From Sedimenticola hydrogenitrophicus (GTDB lineage Bacteria; Pseudomonadota; Gammaproteobacteria; Chromatiales; Chromatiaceae): a DNA stretch of 64,000 nt. Where the stretch lies: the NCBI RefSeq assembly GCF_029017505.1, contig NZ_JAQGEI010000005.1, positions 102,940 through 166,939 on the forward strand. The letters are read 5' to 3'. The number at the start of each line of letters is the position of its first letter. Within the stretch, counting starts at the first letter, position 1. A program made the position numbers and the translations under genes. Below are positions 26,322-35,360 of the stretch, in pieces. Under the pieces are notes generated by a model. The model ran no database searches. It was not told where the DNA came from and was given only the letters and a program-made list of their open reading frames with translations.

Positions 26322-26502
26322 ATTTTTTAAGCTATTGCAACGATCTACCTGCCCTGGTTATTGGATGCTCATGCGTTTCAGCCGTTTCGCTGAACCCACC
26401 GCTGCCAAGTGATGAGTGGTTTCCTTTTTTATACTGTTAGAGTACCGGTTTCAATTCGACGCGCAAACCGGATAGAGATGAACCTCCACCGGTGATGACC
26501 CA

Positions 26503-26793
26503 ATGAGGAAAAAACAGGCACTGGAGCTGCTGCGTTCACACAAGGCCGAGCTGTCCGAACGATTCGGGGTGATCGATCTGGCGCTGTTCGGGTCCACGGC
26601 GCGTAACGTCGCGGGCAAGGACAGCGATGTCGACATTCTCGTTTCATTCGATGGACCGGCCGTCTCGAAACGCTACTTCGGCGTCCAATTCTATCTGGAG
26701 GATCTTTTCGGTTGCCCTGTGGATCTGGTAACAGACAAGGCGCTACGCCCTGAGCTGCGGCCTTATGTGGAGCAGGAAGCCATCCATGTCTGA
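26503..26793 (+). CDS. mntA: MntA-type minimal nucleotidyltransferase antitoxin
   Basis: The 96-residue protein of the MNT family carries the catalytic pattern GS-x10-DxD (G30, S31, D42, D44) in LFGSTARNVAGKDSDVDIL. In studied HepT-MntA pairs, MntA neutralises the HEPN toxin by adding AMP to a tyrosine near its active site. Its stop overlaps the HepT start, the classical arrangement. The ribosome site is weak. It is the first gene of a probable five-gene transcript leading into JetABC. Confidence 0.9.
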   Translation: MRKKQALELLRSHKAELSERFGVIDLALFGSTARNVAGKDSDVDILVSFDGPAVSKRYFGVQFYLEDLFGCPVDLVTDKALRPELRPYVEQEAIHV

Positions 26794-27133
26794 CACAGGT
26801 AAGCCGAACCGTAGATGGGACTTCTATGTGCGGGATATGATCGGTTTTGCGCAAAAGTGCTTGTCTTACGTCGCAGACATGGATCAGCGGCAGTTCGTCA
26901 CCAGCGGTATCACCTATGATGCCACCCTGCGTAATCTCGAGCTGATCGGCGAAGCGGCCACCCATATTCCCGATGACATCCGCGCGACCTATCCTGAAAT
27001 CCCCTGGCGGCAGATCATTGCCACCCGAAACCAATTGATTCATGCCTATTTGGGCATAGATGATGATACGATCTGGAGTATTATTCGGGACGACATACCG
27101 GATCTGCTTTCAAAGCTGGAAAAAATCGCATGA
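26786..27133 (+). CDS. hepT: HepT-type HEPN ribonuclease toxin
   Basis: The 115-residue HEPN protein has the catalytic RNase motif R-x4-H as RNQLIH, followed by AYLGID, which supplies the tyrosine that MntA modifies in characterised systems. The GITYDATLRNLELIGEAA helix is family-typical. The start at 26786 follows AGGA and overlaps the mntA stop by eight bases. A longer in-frame start at 26765 would overlap mntA further. The gene ends 23 bp before jetA, so the toxin-antitoxin pair and the condensin genes are probably one operon. Confidence 0.9.
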   Translation: MSDTGKPNRRWDFYVRDMIGFAQKCLSYVADMDQRQFVTSGITYDATLRNLELIGEAATHIPDDIRATYPEIPWRQIIATRNQLIHAYLGIDDDTIWSIIRDDIPDLLSKLEKIA

Positions 27134-27156
27134 CCCGTCCCGGAAGGGTTCACTAA

Positions 27157-28599
27157 GTGTTCTTCACGGAAGACCGGGAACACTTTTTCAGGCCGCTCAA
27201 CGGCAAGTACCGGGGTCAGGTGGTGGACTGCCTCCGCACCTTCTACGCCCGCCTCTACAGCTCGCTGGCCGACTACAGCCGCAGTTTCAACCGCGAGCAG
27301 GTGATCGAGATCCTGGAGGAGGCGATCGCCCGCAGCCCGGTACTGGATGAGGACGAGGCCGAGGTCTACCAGGCCCCGGCCCGCTCGCAGCGCGAGCAGG
27401 CCAACTGGATACTCAATCAGCTGCTGGAGTACGGCTGGCTGGAGCGCCAGATGGACGAGGCGACCATGCACAGCACCTACGCCTTCACCCGTCACGGCCG
27501 CCTGTTCACCCAGCCCATGGTGGAGGCGTCCGGCGGCCGTTTCCGCACCCGTCACCGCAACACCCGCAACACCCGCAATGCGCTGCAGTCGTTCCTCGAC
27601 AAGGGCGAGGTGTACGACCTGCTGGACGCCTTCGAGTATTCGGAGCGCATCATCTCCGACTTCTCCGATGTGATCGCCGAGCTGGACGAGCGCAAGCGCC
27701 AACTGGTCAGGGAGGTGGAGGCGCAGCAGGTGGTGCAACGCGCCTCGGACGAATTTTTCGATTTCATGGAGAAGCGCTTCATGCCGGACCTGTCGATCCG
27801 CCTGTCGGCCGATTCGGTGGAGAAGTACCGCGACGAGATCAGCGAGCTCATCGGCAAGGCGCGGCGCAAGCGCCGCGAGTTCAAGGCGCAGGCGGAACGG
27901 GAGTTGCGGCGGGCGGTGCCGGAGCTGATCGAGCACGTCAACCGTTCGGTCTATCTACTGATCCTCGACGGCATCGAGACGCGCATGCACAACGCGGCGG
28001 CCATCATGCTGCCGGCCCTGCGCCAGGCGCTGAACGGCTTCACCCGTCGCGCCGACATCATCATGCGCCAGCTCAGCTATACCGGGGCGTCGGGCCAGAA
28101 CCGTCTGTTCGGCCTGTGCGAGCGGCTGCGCAGCGCGCCCGAGGCGCTGCAGGAGCGCGCCCTGGCGGCGGCGGGTCAGGCCCTGTCGGTGATGGATGTG
28201 GGTTTTGTCGACCCGGACGGCATTCGCCTGCAGCAGGGGCGTCGGCCCCGGCGGGTGAACAGCTCGGTCGAAGCGGTTGTGACGAATGACCGGGTCTCCC
28301 GCAAGGCGCTGTTCGTGCAGAGCGCGGTGGACCTGGCCTTTACCTTCAACAGCCAGGGTCAGCGTGATTACCTGATCCAGGCGCTGTGTGACGGCCATAG
28401 GATCAGGAGTCATCAGCTGCCGGTGCGCGACGCCCGGGAGCTGCTGATGAGCACCCATGCCATCGAGGTGGGGGCGCTCGGCGGCGGCGAGTTCAGCTTC
28501 CGGGTGACCCCGACCGACAACCGGGTCGGCACGGACTATTTCCACGCCTGCGATGAATTTACCATTGAACTGATCGAAAGGGAGCCGAATGCTGACTGA
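27157..28599 (+). CDS. jetA: Wadjet/MksBEF condensin kleisin, JetA (MksB)-like
   Basis: The 480-residue protein resembles type I JetA/MksB subunits, the kleisin that bridges the SMC-like JetC dimer in plasmid-restricting Wadjet and MksBEF condensins. The opening FFTEDREHFFRPLNGKYRG leads into a helical winged-helix region (about 20-100). A long coiled helical middle follows (about 180-280, ELDERKRQLVREVEAQQVVQ), and the C-terminal domain contains ELLMSTHAIEVGALGGGEF. The start is GTG, with GGAAGGG upstream. It overlaps jetB by 11 bp. Family assignment rests on gene order with jetB and jetC as well as this pattern. Confidence 0.82.
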   Translation: MFFTEDREHFFRPLNGKYRGQVVDCLRTFYARLYSSLADYSRSFNREQVIEILEEAIARSPVLDEDEAEVYQAPARSQREQANWILNQLLEYGWLERQMDEATMHSTYAFTRHGRLFTQPMVEASGGRFRTRHRNTRNTRNALQSFLDKGEVYDLLDAFEYSERIISDFSDVIAELDERKRQLVREVEAQQVVQRASDEFFDFMEKRFMPDLSIRLSADSVEKYRDEISELIGKARRKRREFKAQAERELRRAVPELIEHVNRSVYLLILDGIETRMHNAAAIMLPALRQALNGFTRRADIIMRQLSYTGASGQNRLFGLCERLRSAPEALQERALAAAGQALSVMDVGFVDPDGIRLQQGRRPRRVNSSVEAVVTNDRVSRKALFVQSAVDLAFTFNSQGQRDYLIQALCDGHRIRSHQLPVRDARELLMSTHAIEVGALGGGEFSFRVTPTDNRVGTDYFHACDEFTIELIEREPNAD

Positions 28600-29245
28600 A
28601 GCACTGCTGGAGGCGCTTGAGGAGGCGGGGGTGAGCCTGCAGGAGTTCCGCGAACTCTGCCTGCGCCTGCTCAACTACGGGGTGCTGTGCCGCGCCGAGA
28701 GCCAGACCGAGCAACAACTCTACGACCGCTATCTGCGAATCGAGCCGCTGGTGGAGGAGTACCTGGATCTGATCGGCGTCAGCCTGTTCCACGACCGGCG
28801 CTTTGCCTATCTGCGGCTCTATCCCCCCGGCGCCCGGGTGCCCGGCATGGAGGATGCGCCGGAGAGCGCCTTCAGCGGCGGCCTGCGGGCGCGGCTGCGC
28901 CAGGATGAGGTGGCGCTGTTGCTGGTGTTGCGGCTGCAGTATGACAAGGCGTTGCGGGAGGGCCAGCTGGACGAGCACGGTCATGTCCTGGAGTCGGTGG
29001 AGTCGCTGGCCATCGCTATGCGTAATTTGCTCGGCCGCACCCTGCCTGACAAGATTGTCGAGCGCAAGCGGGTATTCAACCGGCTGCGCCAGTTGCGGTT
29101 GATCGACTACCGGCAGGATGAGGAGATGGAGAACGGTGAGGCGTGGATCCGCATTCATCCGATGATCGTCACCTTTGTCAGCGATGAGGCACTCACCGCC
29201 CTGGAAGATGAGTTGCCGCAACCCGAGGCGGAAGATGTTTCTTAA
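28589..29245 (+). CDS. jetB: Wadjet/MksBEF subunit JetB (MksE, DUF4194)-like
   Basis: The 218-residue protein is a KITE-type winged-helix subunit that binds the kleisin in JetABC/MksBEF. Visible landmarks are FRELCLRLLNYGVLCRAE at the N terminus, LRQDEVALLLVLRLQYDKAL in the middle and a winged-helix block RKRVFNRLRQLRLIDYR. The acidic tail ends inside the start of jetC. The length is typical of DUF4194 members. Start and stop overlap both neighbours, indicating translational coupling across the three genes. Confidence 0.85.
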   Translation: MLTEALLEALEEAGVSLQEFRELCLRLLNYGVLCRAESQTEQQLYDRYLRIEPLVEEYLDLIGVSLFHDRRFAYLRLYPPGARVPGMEDAPESAFSGGLRARLRQDEVALLLVLRLQYDKALREGQLDEHGHVLESVESLAIAMRNLLGRTLPDKIVERKRVFNRLRQLRLIDYRQDEEMENGEAWIRIHPMIVTFVSDEALTALEDELPQPEAEDVS

Positions 29246-32200
29246 ACAGTTTGTCTATATCAACTGGGGCAACATTCCCAACCTGGAATTCGATTTCGGC
29301 CCGGTCAATCTCTTCTCCGGTGGCAACGGCTCCGGCAAGACCACGGCGGCGGACGCCATCCAGACGGTGATGACGGCCGCCCACGAGAACCTGTTCCAGT
29401 ACAACCCGGGGCAGGACGAGACCACCCAGCGTGGACGCGGTGGCAAACGGGTGCGCACCCTGGCCTCCTATGTGCTGGGTTGTGATGATGGCAGCTATGC
29501 CCGGCTCGATCCCAGCGACGGCTACCTGGCGGCGATGTTCCACCCCACCCAGGGGGAGAGCGGCGAACCCTTCACTGCGGTGATCGCGGTGCGCGCCTGG
29601 CTGGACAGCGCCGGCAGTAACACGGTGGCGCGCCAGGACGACGCGCAGTTTTTCATTATCAGCGGCGAGACGCTCGGGCTGTCCCATTTCGTGCGCGGCG
29701 ACAGCGCCAGCCGCTACGTGGTGCCGTTGCCGGAGCTGCAGACCCTGCTGATCAGCGAGTTCGGCAAGCGCCGGGTGGAGAAGTACGAGACCAAGAAGGC
29801 CTACCTGCGCCGCCTCTACGGCGCCCTGCGCGGCAAGTCCGACGCGGTTACCGAGGCCGAGGCGATCGCGGCGGCGCGCGCCTTCTCCCGCTTCATGTCC
29901 TACAAGCCGATCAAGGGGATCAACCGTTTTGTGGCGGATGAGATCCTGGAGCAGAAGGATCTCGGCGAGGCGGTGCGCTCGGTCTCCAGCCAGCTCAAGA
30001 CCATTCACCACATGGAGCGGGATGCGGCCAATCTGCTGGGGTCGATGGAGACCCTGCGCCGGGCCGGCGCGCAGGCGCAGCGCTATATCGAACAGTGGAC
30101 CGAACTGAATGTGCTCGATTACACCCTGGCCCAGGCCGAGCATCAGACCCGCCAGGCCGACTATCTGCGCGGCAAGCAGCTGCAGCAGACCCAGCGTCAG
30201 GCGCAGCAGGAGACCGAGCAGGCGATCGCCCAGCTGGAGCGACAGGCGGAGCTGGTGCATGACCAGAGGATCGGCCTGGAGGCGCAGCGCCAGGGGGTAC
30301 AGGCCCTGCGCCAGAAAGATGAACTGGAGAAACAGCGCAGCGGGCTCGACAGCCGCCTGGTAGCACAGGCCCAATCGGTACTGGCCCAGGATCAATTGGT
30401 CAGCGAAAACATCCAGGCCAGCCGGGATATCGCCGAGGCGCTGGGCGATGCGACCCTGCTGGACGGCGAGTCCGGGATCTCCGTGCTGGAGGCTGGGTCA
30501 CTGGCCCGGGAGGTGGCCGGCAGTGCCCGGCAGGTGATCGGGGAGCTGCACCACCTGGTGCAGCGGGACTTTTCCGGAGCCCTGCCGGCGCTGGTGGCCG
30601 AGCTGGATCAGGTCCAGGCGCTGCAGCAGGTCCACAACCGCTGGCACGCCTTCTGGCACGGCGGCGAGGCTGAGGCGTCGCCAAGAGAACAGCTGGCCGC
30701 GCAGCAGCACACCCGCCGGGCGCGTTACCAGCAGCTGGCCGAACAACGCCGCCACAAGCAACACGAGATCGAACGGCTGAATGCCAATCAGGTCAGCTAC
30801 CCCGCCTATGTGGAGCGGGCGTTGAAGGCGATCCGCCAGCACTGCCCGGCGGCCGACCCCCGGGTGCTCTGCGATCACGTGGAGGTGAAGGACCCGCGCT
30901 GGCAGTCGGCCATCGAGGGTTATCTGGGCGGGGCGCGCTTCTCCATCCTGGTGGAGCCGGAGTATGAGGCCGAGGCCATCGGCATCGTTCGCCGCCTGCC
31001 GGGCCGGGACAACCGGGCGCGAGTGATCCAGGGGGAGAAGGCGGCCAGGGATGCGGCGCGTATCAGTCTCGATTCCCAATCGATTATCCACGTGCTGGAG
31101 TTCAGCCACGCCGCGGCCCGCGCCTACCTGACCGCCAGTTTCGGCACCGTGGTACGGGTCGCCTCCGCAGAGCAGCTGCGCATGACCCGGCGTGGTATTA
31201 CCGAGGAGGGTATGGGCTCCGGCAGCTACAGTATGTGGCGCTGCGATCTGCCGGACAGCGACCTTGTGTTCGGTGCAGGGGCGCGCGAGCGGGCGTTGCA
31301 GGCCAAGTCGCAGGAGCTGTCGGAGATCGAGGTGGAGTGGAACCAGGCCAACGACCGGCTGCAGCGGATCGCACGCCTGCTGCAGGCAGTGGACCGGTTC
31401 CGGCACACCCGCTACGCGGACGATCTGCAGGCCATTGTCGAGACCCATCGTGAGATCGGCCAGATCGACGGCTTGCTGGCCCAGCTGGACCTGAGTGAAC
31501 ACCGGGACCTGGAGGCGCGGCTGCAGGTGTTGAAGGCGGAACAGCTGGAACTGGAAACGAAAAAGGGGGGTCTGCACGAACAGCGTGGCGAGATCCGCAA
31601 GGGGCTGGAGAGTATCGACAAGCAGCTCCGGTCGCTGAGCGACCTGCAGGAGCAGAACCGGGAACGGCTGGACGCCTGCGAAGCGGCGCTGCAGGCACTG
31701 GCAGCCAGCTGGCCCGAGTTCGATAGCGAGGCGCGTCTGCAGGCGGCCGATAACGAGGCCCGTGATCTGGATATCGCCACCGCCCGCAATTTCCGTCATG
31801 AACTGGAGAAGGGGCTGCAACAGGCCCAGCGTCGGACGGAGGACGAGGTCAAGGCGCACAACCAGCACTGCCGACCGGCCGATACCATTATCTATCCCGA
31901 CTTCAGCGGCGACTACGATGCCGCCCTGTTCCGCGCCATCTGCCAGCTGCAGCGCGAGATCGACCGGGTTTACAACATCCTCAAGAACAATATCCTGGTG
32001 GAGAAACACCAGCAGCTCGAGGAGCTGAAGGGGGCGTTCAACAACGCCTTCGTCACCCACCTCTGTCACACCATCCACCAGGCGCTGAACGACGGCAAGC
32101 GCCAGATCGAACAGTTGAACCGGGAGCTGCAGCACCACCGCTTCGGCGCCGACCGGGAGACCTTCCGCTTCGCCAGCGACTGGATACCGGAGTACCGGGA

Positions 32201-32873
32201 CTATGCGCGCTTCTTCCAGGAGGTGGTGAAGAATCCGCTGCTGGGGGACGAGACCACCCTGTTCGAGGTGGAGCTGTCGGCAAAGTCGCGCAAGGTGCTC
32301 GACGAGCTGATGCGCATGCTGCTGGACGAGGATGAGCAGCGGGCGATGCGTGATCTGGAACGCATCGCCGACTACCGCAACTATCGCCGCTACGAGATCT
32401 ACAAGGAGGTGGAGGGCAAGCCGCCGATCCCCCTCAGCGAGTACGGCACCGGCTCCGGCGGCCAGCTGGAGACCCCAGCCTACATCATCCGTTCCGCCGC
32501 CATCACCTCCGCCTTCCGCTTCGCCGAGGGCAACACCCACCTGCGCATGGTGCTGGTGGACGAGGCGTTTTCCAAGATGGACGAGACCCGCTCGCGCGAG
32601 GTGATCAACTACCTCACCGGCAGCCTCGGTCTGCAACTGCTGTTCATCATGCCCACCAGCAAGTGCGGTCCCTACATGGACCTGATCAGCCACGAGTTCG
32701 TGTTCGCCAAGGTGCCGAGCGAGCGCCTGCGCGGACGGCTCAACACCCGGGTGCTGGTGGACCGGAAACAGTGCAACCAGGAGCGCATCCAGGCGCTCTG
32801 GGCCAACCACCGGCGCAACGTCTACCACCAGGCAGAGCTGGATTTCATGCAGGAGTTCGCGACGGCGGATTGA
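29235..32873 (+). CDS. jetC: Wadjet/MksBEF SMC-like ATPase, JetC (MksF)-like
   Basis: The 1212-residue SMC/Rad50-like ATPase would extrude DNA loops with JetA and JetB. The Walker A motif is FSGGNGSGKTTAADA (about 28-40). Two long coiled-coil stretches rich in Gln, Glu, Leu and Arg (about 280-420 and 690-900) flank a hinge-like globular region (about 530-670). The signature is EYGTGSGGQLETPAY (about 1070) and Walker B is LVDEAFSKMDE. The start at 29235 is the ATG that overlaps the jetB end. The next gene is an unrelated cytochrome on the other strand, so the JetD/MksG nuclease normally encoded here is absent. Confidence 0.9.
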   Translation: MFLKQFVYINWGNIPNLEFDFGPVNLFSGGNGSGKTTAADAIQTVMTAAHENLFQYNPGQDETTQRGRGGKRVRTLASYVLGCDDGSYARLDPSDGYLAAMFHPTQGESGEPFTAVIAVRAWLDSAGSNTVARQDDAQFFIISGETLGLSHFVRGDSASRYVVPLPELQTLLISEFGKRRVEKYETKKAYLRRLYGALRGKSDAVTEAEAIAAARAFSRFMSYKPIKGINRFVADEILEQKDLGEAVRSVSSQLKTIHHMERDAANLLGSMETLRRAGAQAQRYIEQWTELNVLDYTLAQAEHQTRQADYLRGKQLQQTQRQAQQETEQAIAQLERQAELVHDQRIGLEAQRQGVQALRQKDELEKQRSGLDSRLVAQAQSVLAQDQLVSENIQASRDIAEALGDATLLDGESGISVLEAGSLAREVAGSARQVIGELHHLVQRDFSGALPALVAELDQVQALQQVHNRWHAFWHGGEAEASPREQLAAQQHTRRARYQQLAEQRRHKQHEIERLNANQVSYPAYVERALKAIRQHCPAADPRVLCDHVEVKDPRWQSAIEGYLGGARFSILVEPEYEAEAIGIVRRLPGRDNRARVIQGEKAARDAARISLDSQSIIHVLEFSHAAARAYLTASFGTVVRVASAEQLRMTRRGITEEGMGSGSYSMWRCDLPDSDLVFGAGARERALQAKSQELSEIEVEWNQANDRLQRIARLLQAVDRFRHTRYADDLQAIVETHREIGQIDGLLAQLDLSEHRDLEARLQVLKAEQLELETKKGGLHEQRGEIRKGLESIDKQLRSLSDLQEQNRERLDACEAALQALAASWPEFDSEARLQAADNEARDLDIATARNFRHELEKGLQQAQRRTEDEVKAHNQHCRPADTIIYPDFSGDYDAALFRAICQLQREIDRVYNILKNNILVEKHQQLEELKGAFNNAFVTHLCHTIHQALNDGKRQIEQLNRELQHHRFGADRETFRFASDWIPEYRDYARFFQEVVKNPLLGDETTLFEVELSAKSRKVLDELMRMLLDEDEQRAMRDLERIADYRNYRRYEIYKEVEGKPPIPLSEYGTGSGGQLETPAYIIRSAAITSAFRFAEGNTHLRMVLVDEAFSKMDETRSREVINYLTGSLGLQLLFIMPTSKCGPYMDLISHEFVFAKVPSERLRGRLNTRVLVDRKQCNQERIQALWANHRRNVYHQAELDFMQEFATAD

Positions 32874-32957
32874 ACCTTAATGAGTCGCCCCGGTGGTTGG
32901 ATCACTCCAGGGAGGATGCAGCCGCTGCCCGGTATATCCCGGGACAGCGGTTGACCA

Positions 32958-33275
32958 TTAGTGCGTCAGCATCCAGGTAATGACTTTTTTAATGTCCGCC
33001 AGTGGGGCCGGACTGGGCGGCATCTGCGTCTCTCCCCATTTTCCACCCGGACTGCCTGCCTGGACCGTGGCAGCCAGGGTGTCGACCACGCCGTCCTGGC
33101 CGGCATATTTTTTGGCGATATCCTGGAATGAGGGTCCGATCAGTTTGGCATCGGCCTTATGGCAACCAAGGCACCCCGACATCATGGCCGTTTGCTGGTC
33201 GGCTTGGGCTGTGAAGCTGGCAAGCAGCACTGTGGTGCATGCCGAGGCCAAGAGTATCGGGTAGAGCTTTTTCAT
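32958..33275 (-). CDS. Periplasmic class I c-type cytochrome (c551/c5-like)
   Basis: The 105-residue electron carrier has an N-terminal signal peptide (LLASACTTVLLASFTAQA), a single haem site CLGCH near residue 36 and the sixth-ligand methionine in ETQMPPSP. The closing helix IKKVITWMLTH is typical of cytochrome c551/c5. It likely shuttles electrons between periplasmic oxidoreductases and a terminal oxidase or reductase. The start at 33275 follows AGGTG, while an upstream in-frame ATG lacks this site. It is convergent with jetC and stands alone. Confidence 0.9.
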   Translation of the reverse strand: MKKLYPILLASACTTVLLASFTAQADQQTAMMSGCLGCHKADAKLIGPSFQDIAKKYAGQDGVVDTLAATVQAGSPGGKWGETQMPPSPAPLADIKKVITWMLTH

Positions 33276-33611
33276 TGGCGCACCTGCTTTTGTTGTTTTA
33301 TGGAATGAATTGGGCATTGCTCAATTACAGATAACGGCAGTAAGCAAGGAAAACTTAACTGTCACGGGAGGCATTTTTTAATATAAAACAGGGTGATATA
33401 GTGGGTTTATTCTTTGTCGGCCCGCTCTGTCACGGCTGGGCGAGGTGAAAAAGTGGCCTGAAAGCGGGTCGGATGCATTCGCACTTTTCCGGATACGATT
33501 ACGCGGGTAAATCCGCTCCGCCATGACGGAATTCATCCCTTTGGGTGTGCGGCGTAGCTTCGACCTTGCGCCACCGGTATTTCCCGGCTGGGAACTTAAT
33601 ATTGGACGATC
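33276..33611. other. Intergenic between cytochrome c and trmO
   Basis: This 336-bp gap between divergent genes has no supportable ORF. It contains an AT-rich run (TTTTTTAATATAAAA, about 33374) that could serve as a promoter for either side. No palindromic repeat was seen. Confidence 0.4.
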
Positions 33612-34322
33612 ATGACCTACACATTCGAACCCATCGGCTACATCCGCTCCCCCTACAAGGAGAAGTTCGGCATTCCGCGCCAGCCGGGGTTGATTCCCGA
33701 GGCGCGGGGCGAGCTGGTGTTGGTCGCACCCTACGACCGGCCGGAGGCGGTGATCGGCCTGGAGGGGTACTCCCACGTCTGGCTGCAGTTCGTGTTTCAT
33801 CAGGCGCTGCGCGAGGCGTGGCAGCCGATGGTGCGGCCGCCGCGGCTGGGCGGCAACAAGCGGGTCGGGGTGTTCGCCAGCCGGGCGCCGTTCCGGCCCA
33901 ATCCGTTGGGGTTGTCGGTGGTGAAGCTGGAGGGGGTGCGCACCGTCGACGGCGAGGTGGTGCTGGAACTCTCAGGCATCGATCTGCTGGACGGTACCCC
34001 GGTGCTGGATGTGAAGCCCTATGTGGGGTACGTGGACAGTATCCCCGAGGCCCGCTCCGGGTTTGCCCCGGAGGCGCCGTCGGTCAGATTTGCCGTGCGT
34101 TTTTCGGATCTGGCGGAGGGGCAGCTGCAGTCCCGTCACGAGCCGGAGCATCTGCGCCGCTTCATTACCCGGTTGCTGGAGCTGGATCCCCGTCCAGCCT
34201 ATTCGGGAGAGCCCCAGCCCGGGCGGGTCTACGGCATCCGGCTGTATGATTTCGATCTGCGCTGGCGGATCAGCGCAGATGTCATCGAGGTGCTGGAGCT
34301 GGCGCCGCCGGGTGTGGATTAA
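33612..34322 (+). CDS. trmO: tRNA (t6A37) N6-methyltransferase TrmO
   Basis: TrmO uses SAM to methylate the N6 of t6A37, giving m6t6A in threonine tRNAs. The 236-residue protein has the UPF0066 beta-barrel signature: PIGYIRSPYKEKFGIPRQPG, LEGYSHVWLQFVFH, the core RPPRLGGNKRVGVFASRAPF and RPNPLGLSVVKL. A C-terminal helical extension is normal for gammaproteobacterial members. It is convergent with the MNIO gene, and the two stops overlap at TTAA. Confidence 0.94.
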   Translation: MTYTFEPIGYIRSPYKEKFGIPRQPGLIPEARGELVLVAPYDRPEAVIGLEGYSHVWLQFVFHQALREAWQPMVRPPRLGGNKRVGVFASRAPFRPNPLGLSVVKLEGVRTVDGEVVLELSGIDLLDGTPVLDVKPYVGYVDSIPEARSGFAPEAPSVRFAVRFSDLAEGQLQSRHEPEHLRRFITRLLELDPRPAYSGEPQPGRVYGIRLYDFDLRWRISADVIEVLELAPPGVD

Positions 34323-35167
34323 GTTCCGGCGAGATATTGGTCCACCGCCCGGCGGATTTTACCGATATCAAACAGCGTCCCGCTCAGGGTTGGGATGGTG
34401 TCCTCGCGCTCGATGATGGTGGTGACCCGGCCGAAGCGGTCGAGCAGTTCGGTGTACAGTTTCCAGATCGGGTCGATGAGGTGCGGAGGGGCATCGCACG
34501 CCTCATCCGCCGGCGGCTGGAAGCTGATATCCGGCAGGTGGATCTGCCGCACCCGTCCGATGGGCAACTGGCCAATGTAGTCAGAGGCGCTGAACCCCTG
34601 GTTCAGACTGCTGCTGAGCAGGTTGCCGATATCGATCAGGATCAGGGAGTCCGAGCGCGCGGCCACTTCGCGGATGAAATCGGCCTCCGGAATCTCCTGA
34701 TTATTCTCCTGTTCCAGCGGTACGTTTTCCAGCAGGATGCGCCGGCCGAGGAAGGACTGCACCCGGTTGATGCGCGCGACCACATGCTCCAGGGTCTCTT
34801 CGGTATAGGGTAGCGGCAGCAGTTGGCCCTGCTGCTCATCGTCCGCCCCGCGCCAGCAGAGGTGGTCGGAAATCCAGGCCGGCTCGATCCGCTCGGTCAA
34901 TCGCTTCAGCCGGTCCAGGTAGCCCTGGTCCAGCGGCCAGGGGCTGCCGATGGATAGCGAGAGGCCATGCAGCATGACGGGGTAGTGTGATCTCAGCTCA
35001 TCCAGCTGGCGCAAAGTTGCTTCATCGGCATCCAGATAGTTTTCGCTGATGACCTCGATGCAGTCCAGCGCCGGCTGGTCATGGAGCAGGGTTTCCAGAT
35101 ACTCGGTGCGCAGGCGCAGGCCGTATCCGAGATAGTGGCGTGTATCGCTGTTTTTTCTTCTAATCAT
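34319..35167 (-). CDS. DUF692 / MNIO-family protein with altered ligand motifs
   Basis: The 282-residue TIM-barrel protein belongs to the multinuclear non-haem iron oxygenase family, which modifies cysteines in RiPP precursors. Conserved landmarks are VISENYLDAD, LHGLSLSIG (H67), ISDHLCW (H102), LLENV (E147), IDIGN (D179), IHLPD (H210) and IIEREDTIP (E253). Two motifs differ from the common family form: NHG is NQG (190), and HLAGH is HLPDI (214). No precursor peptide or DUF2063 partner gene is adjacent. It may use a reduced metal site or be a non-RiPP member. Confidence 0.82.
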   Translation of the reverse strand: MIRRKNSDTRHYLGYGLRLRTEYLETLLHDQPALDCIEVISENYLDADEATLRQLDELRSHYPVMLHGLSLSIGSPWPLDQGYLDRLKRLTERIEPAWISDHLCWRGADDEQQGQLLPLPYTEETLEHVVARINRVQSFLGRRILLENVPLEQENNQEIPEADFIREVAARSDSLILIDIGNLLSSSLNQGFSASDYIGQLPIGRVRQIHLPDISFQPPADEACDAPPHLIDPIWKLYTELLDRFGRVTTIIEREDTIPTLSGTLFDIGKIRRAVDQYLAGT

Positions 35168-35360
35168 AGGGCCAGAACCGTCACCTCATTGGCACGACAA
35201 TACTCCGCTTGTCCCTGGCAGGGCAAGTGGGGGGTAGCGTGGCGCATCTGTCAGCATATCAGCAACTACTTGAAAACTGATATTACCGTACCCAACTGGG
35301 GCTCAGGAGAGTGAATCGACCGGTGCTGCTACTCGCCCGAGGTGTCCACTGTAGGCTCAC

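Noticed and set aside
25835..26322. Overlapping minus-strand frames with repeated protein sequence
   Set aside because: They are translations of the tandem 142-bp tRNA-derived repeats and share no start signal.
30498..32828. 776-codon minus-strand open frame
   Set aside because: It is fully antisense to jetC, has no recognisable domain or ribosome site, and arises from the GC-rich codon pattern of the real gene.
26322..33000. A complete integrative element with attL/attR at tRNA-Ser
   Set aside because: No integrase gene and no second copy of the tRNA 3' end were found to the right of jetC.
32874..33611. A JetD nuclease gene downstream of jetC
   Set aside because: Both strands were read: only a small c-type cytochrome on the minus strand and non-coding DNA are present.
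35168..35360. A RiPP precursor peptide upstream of the MNIO gene
   Set aside because: No short cysteine-rich frame with a ribosome site was found on the minus strand.
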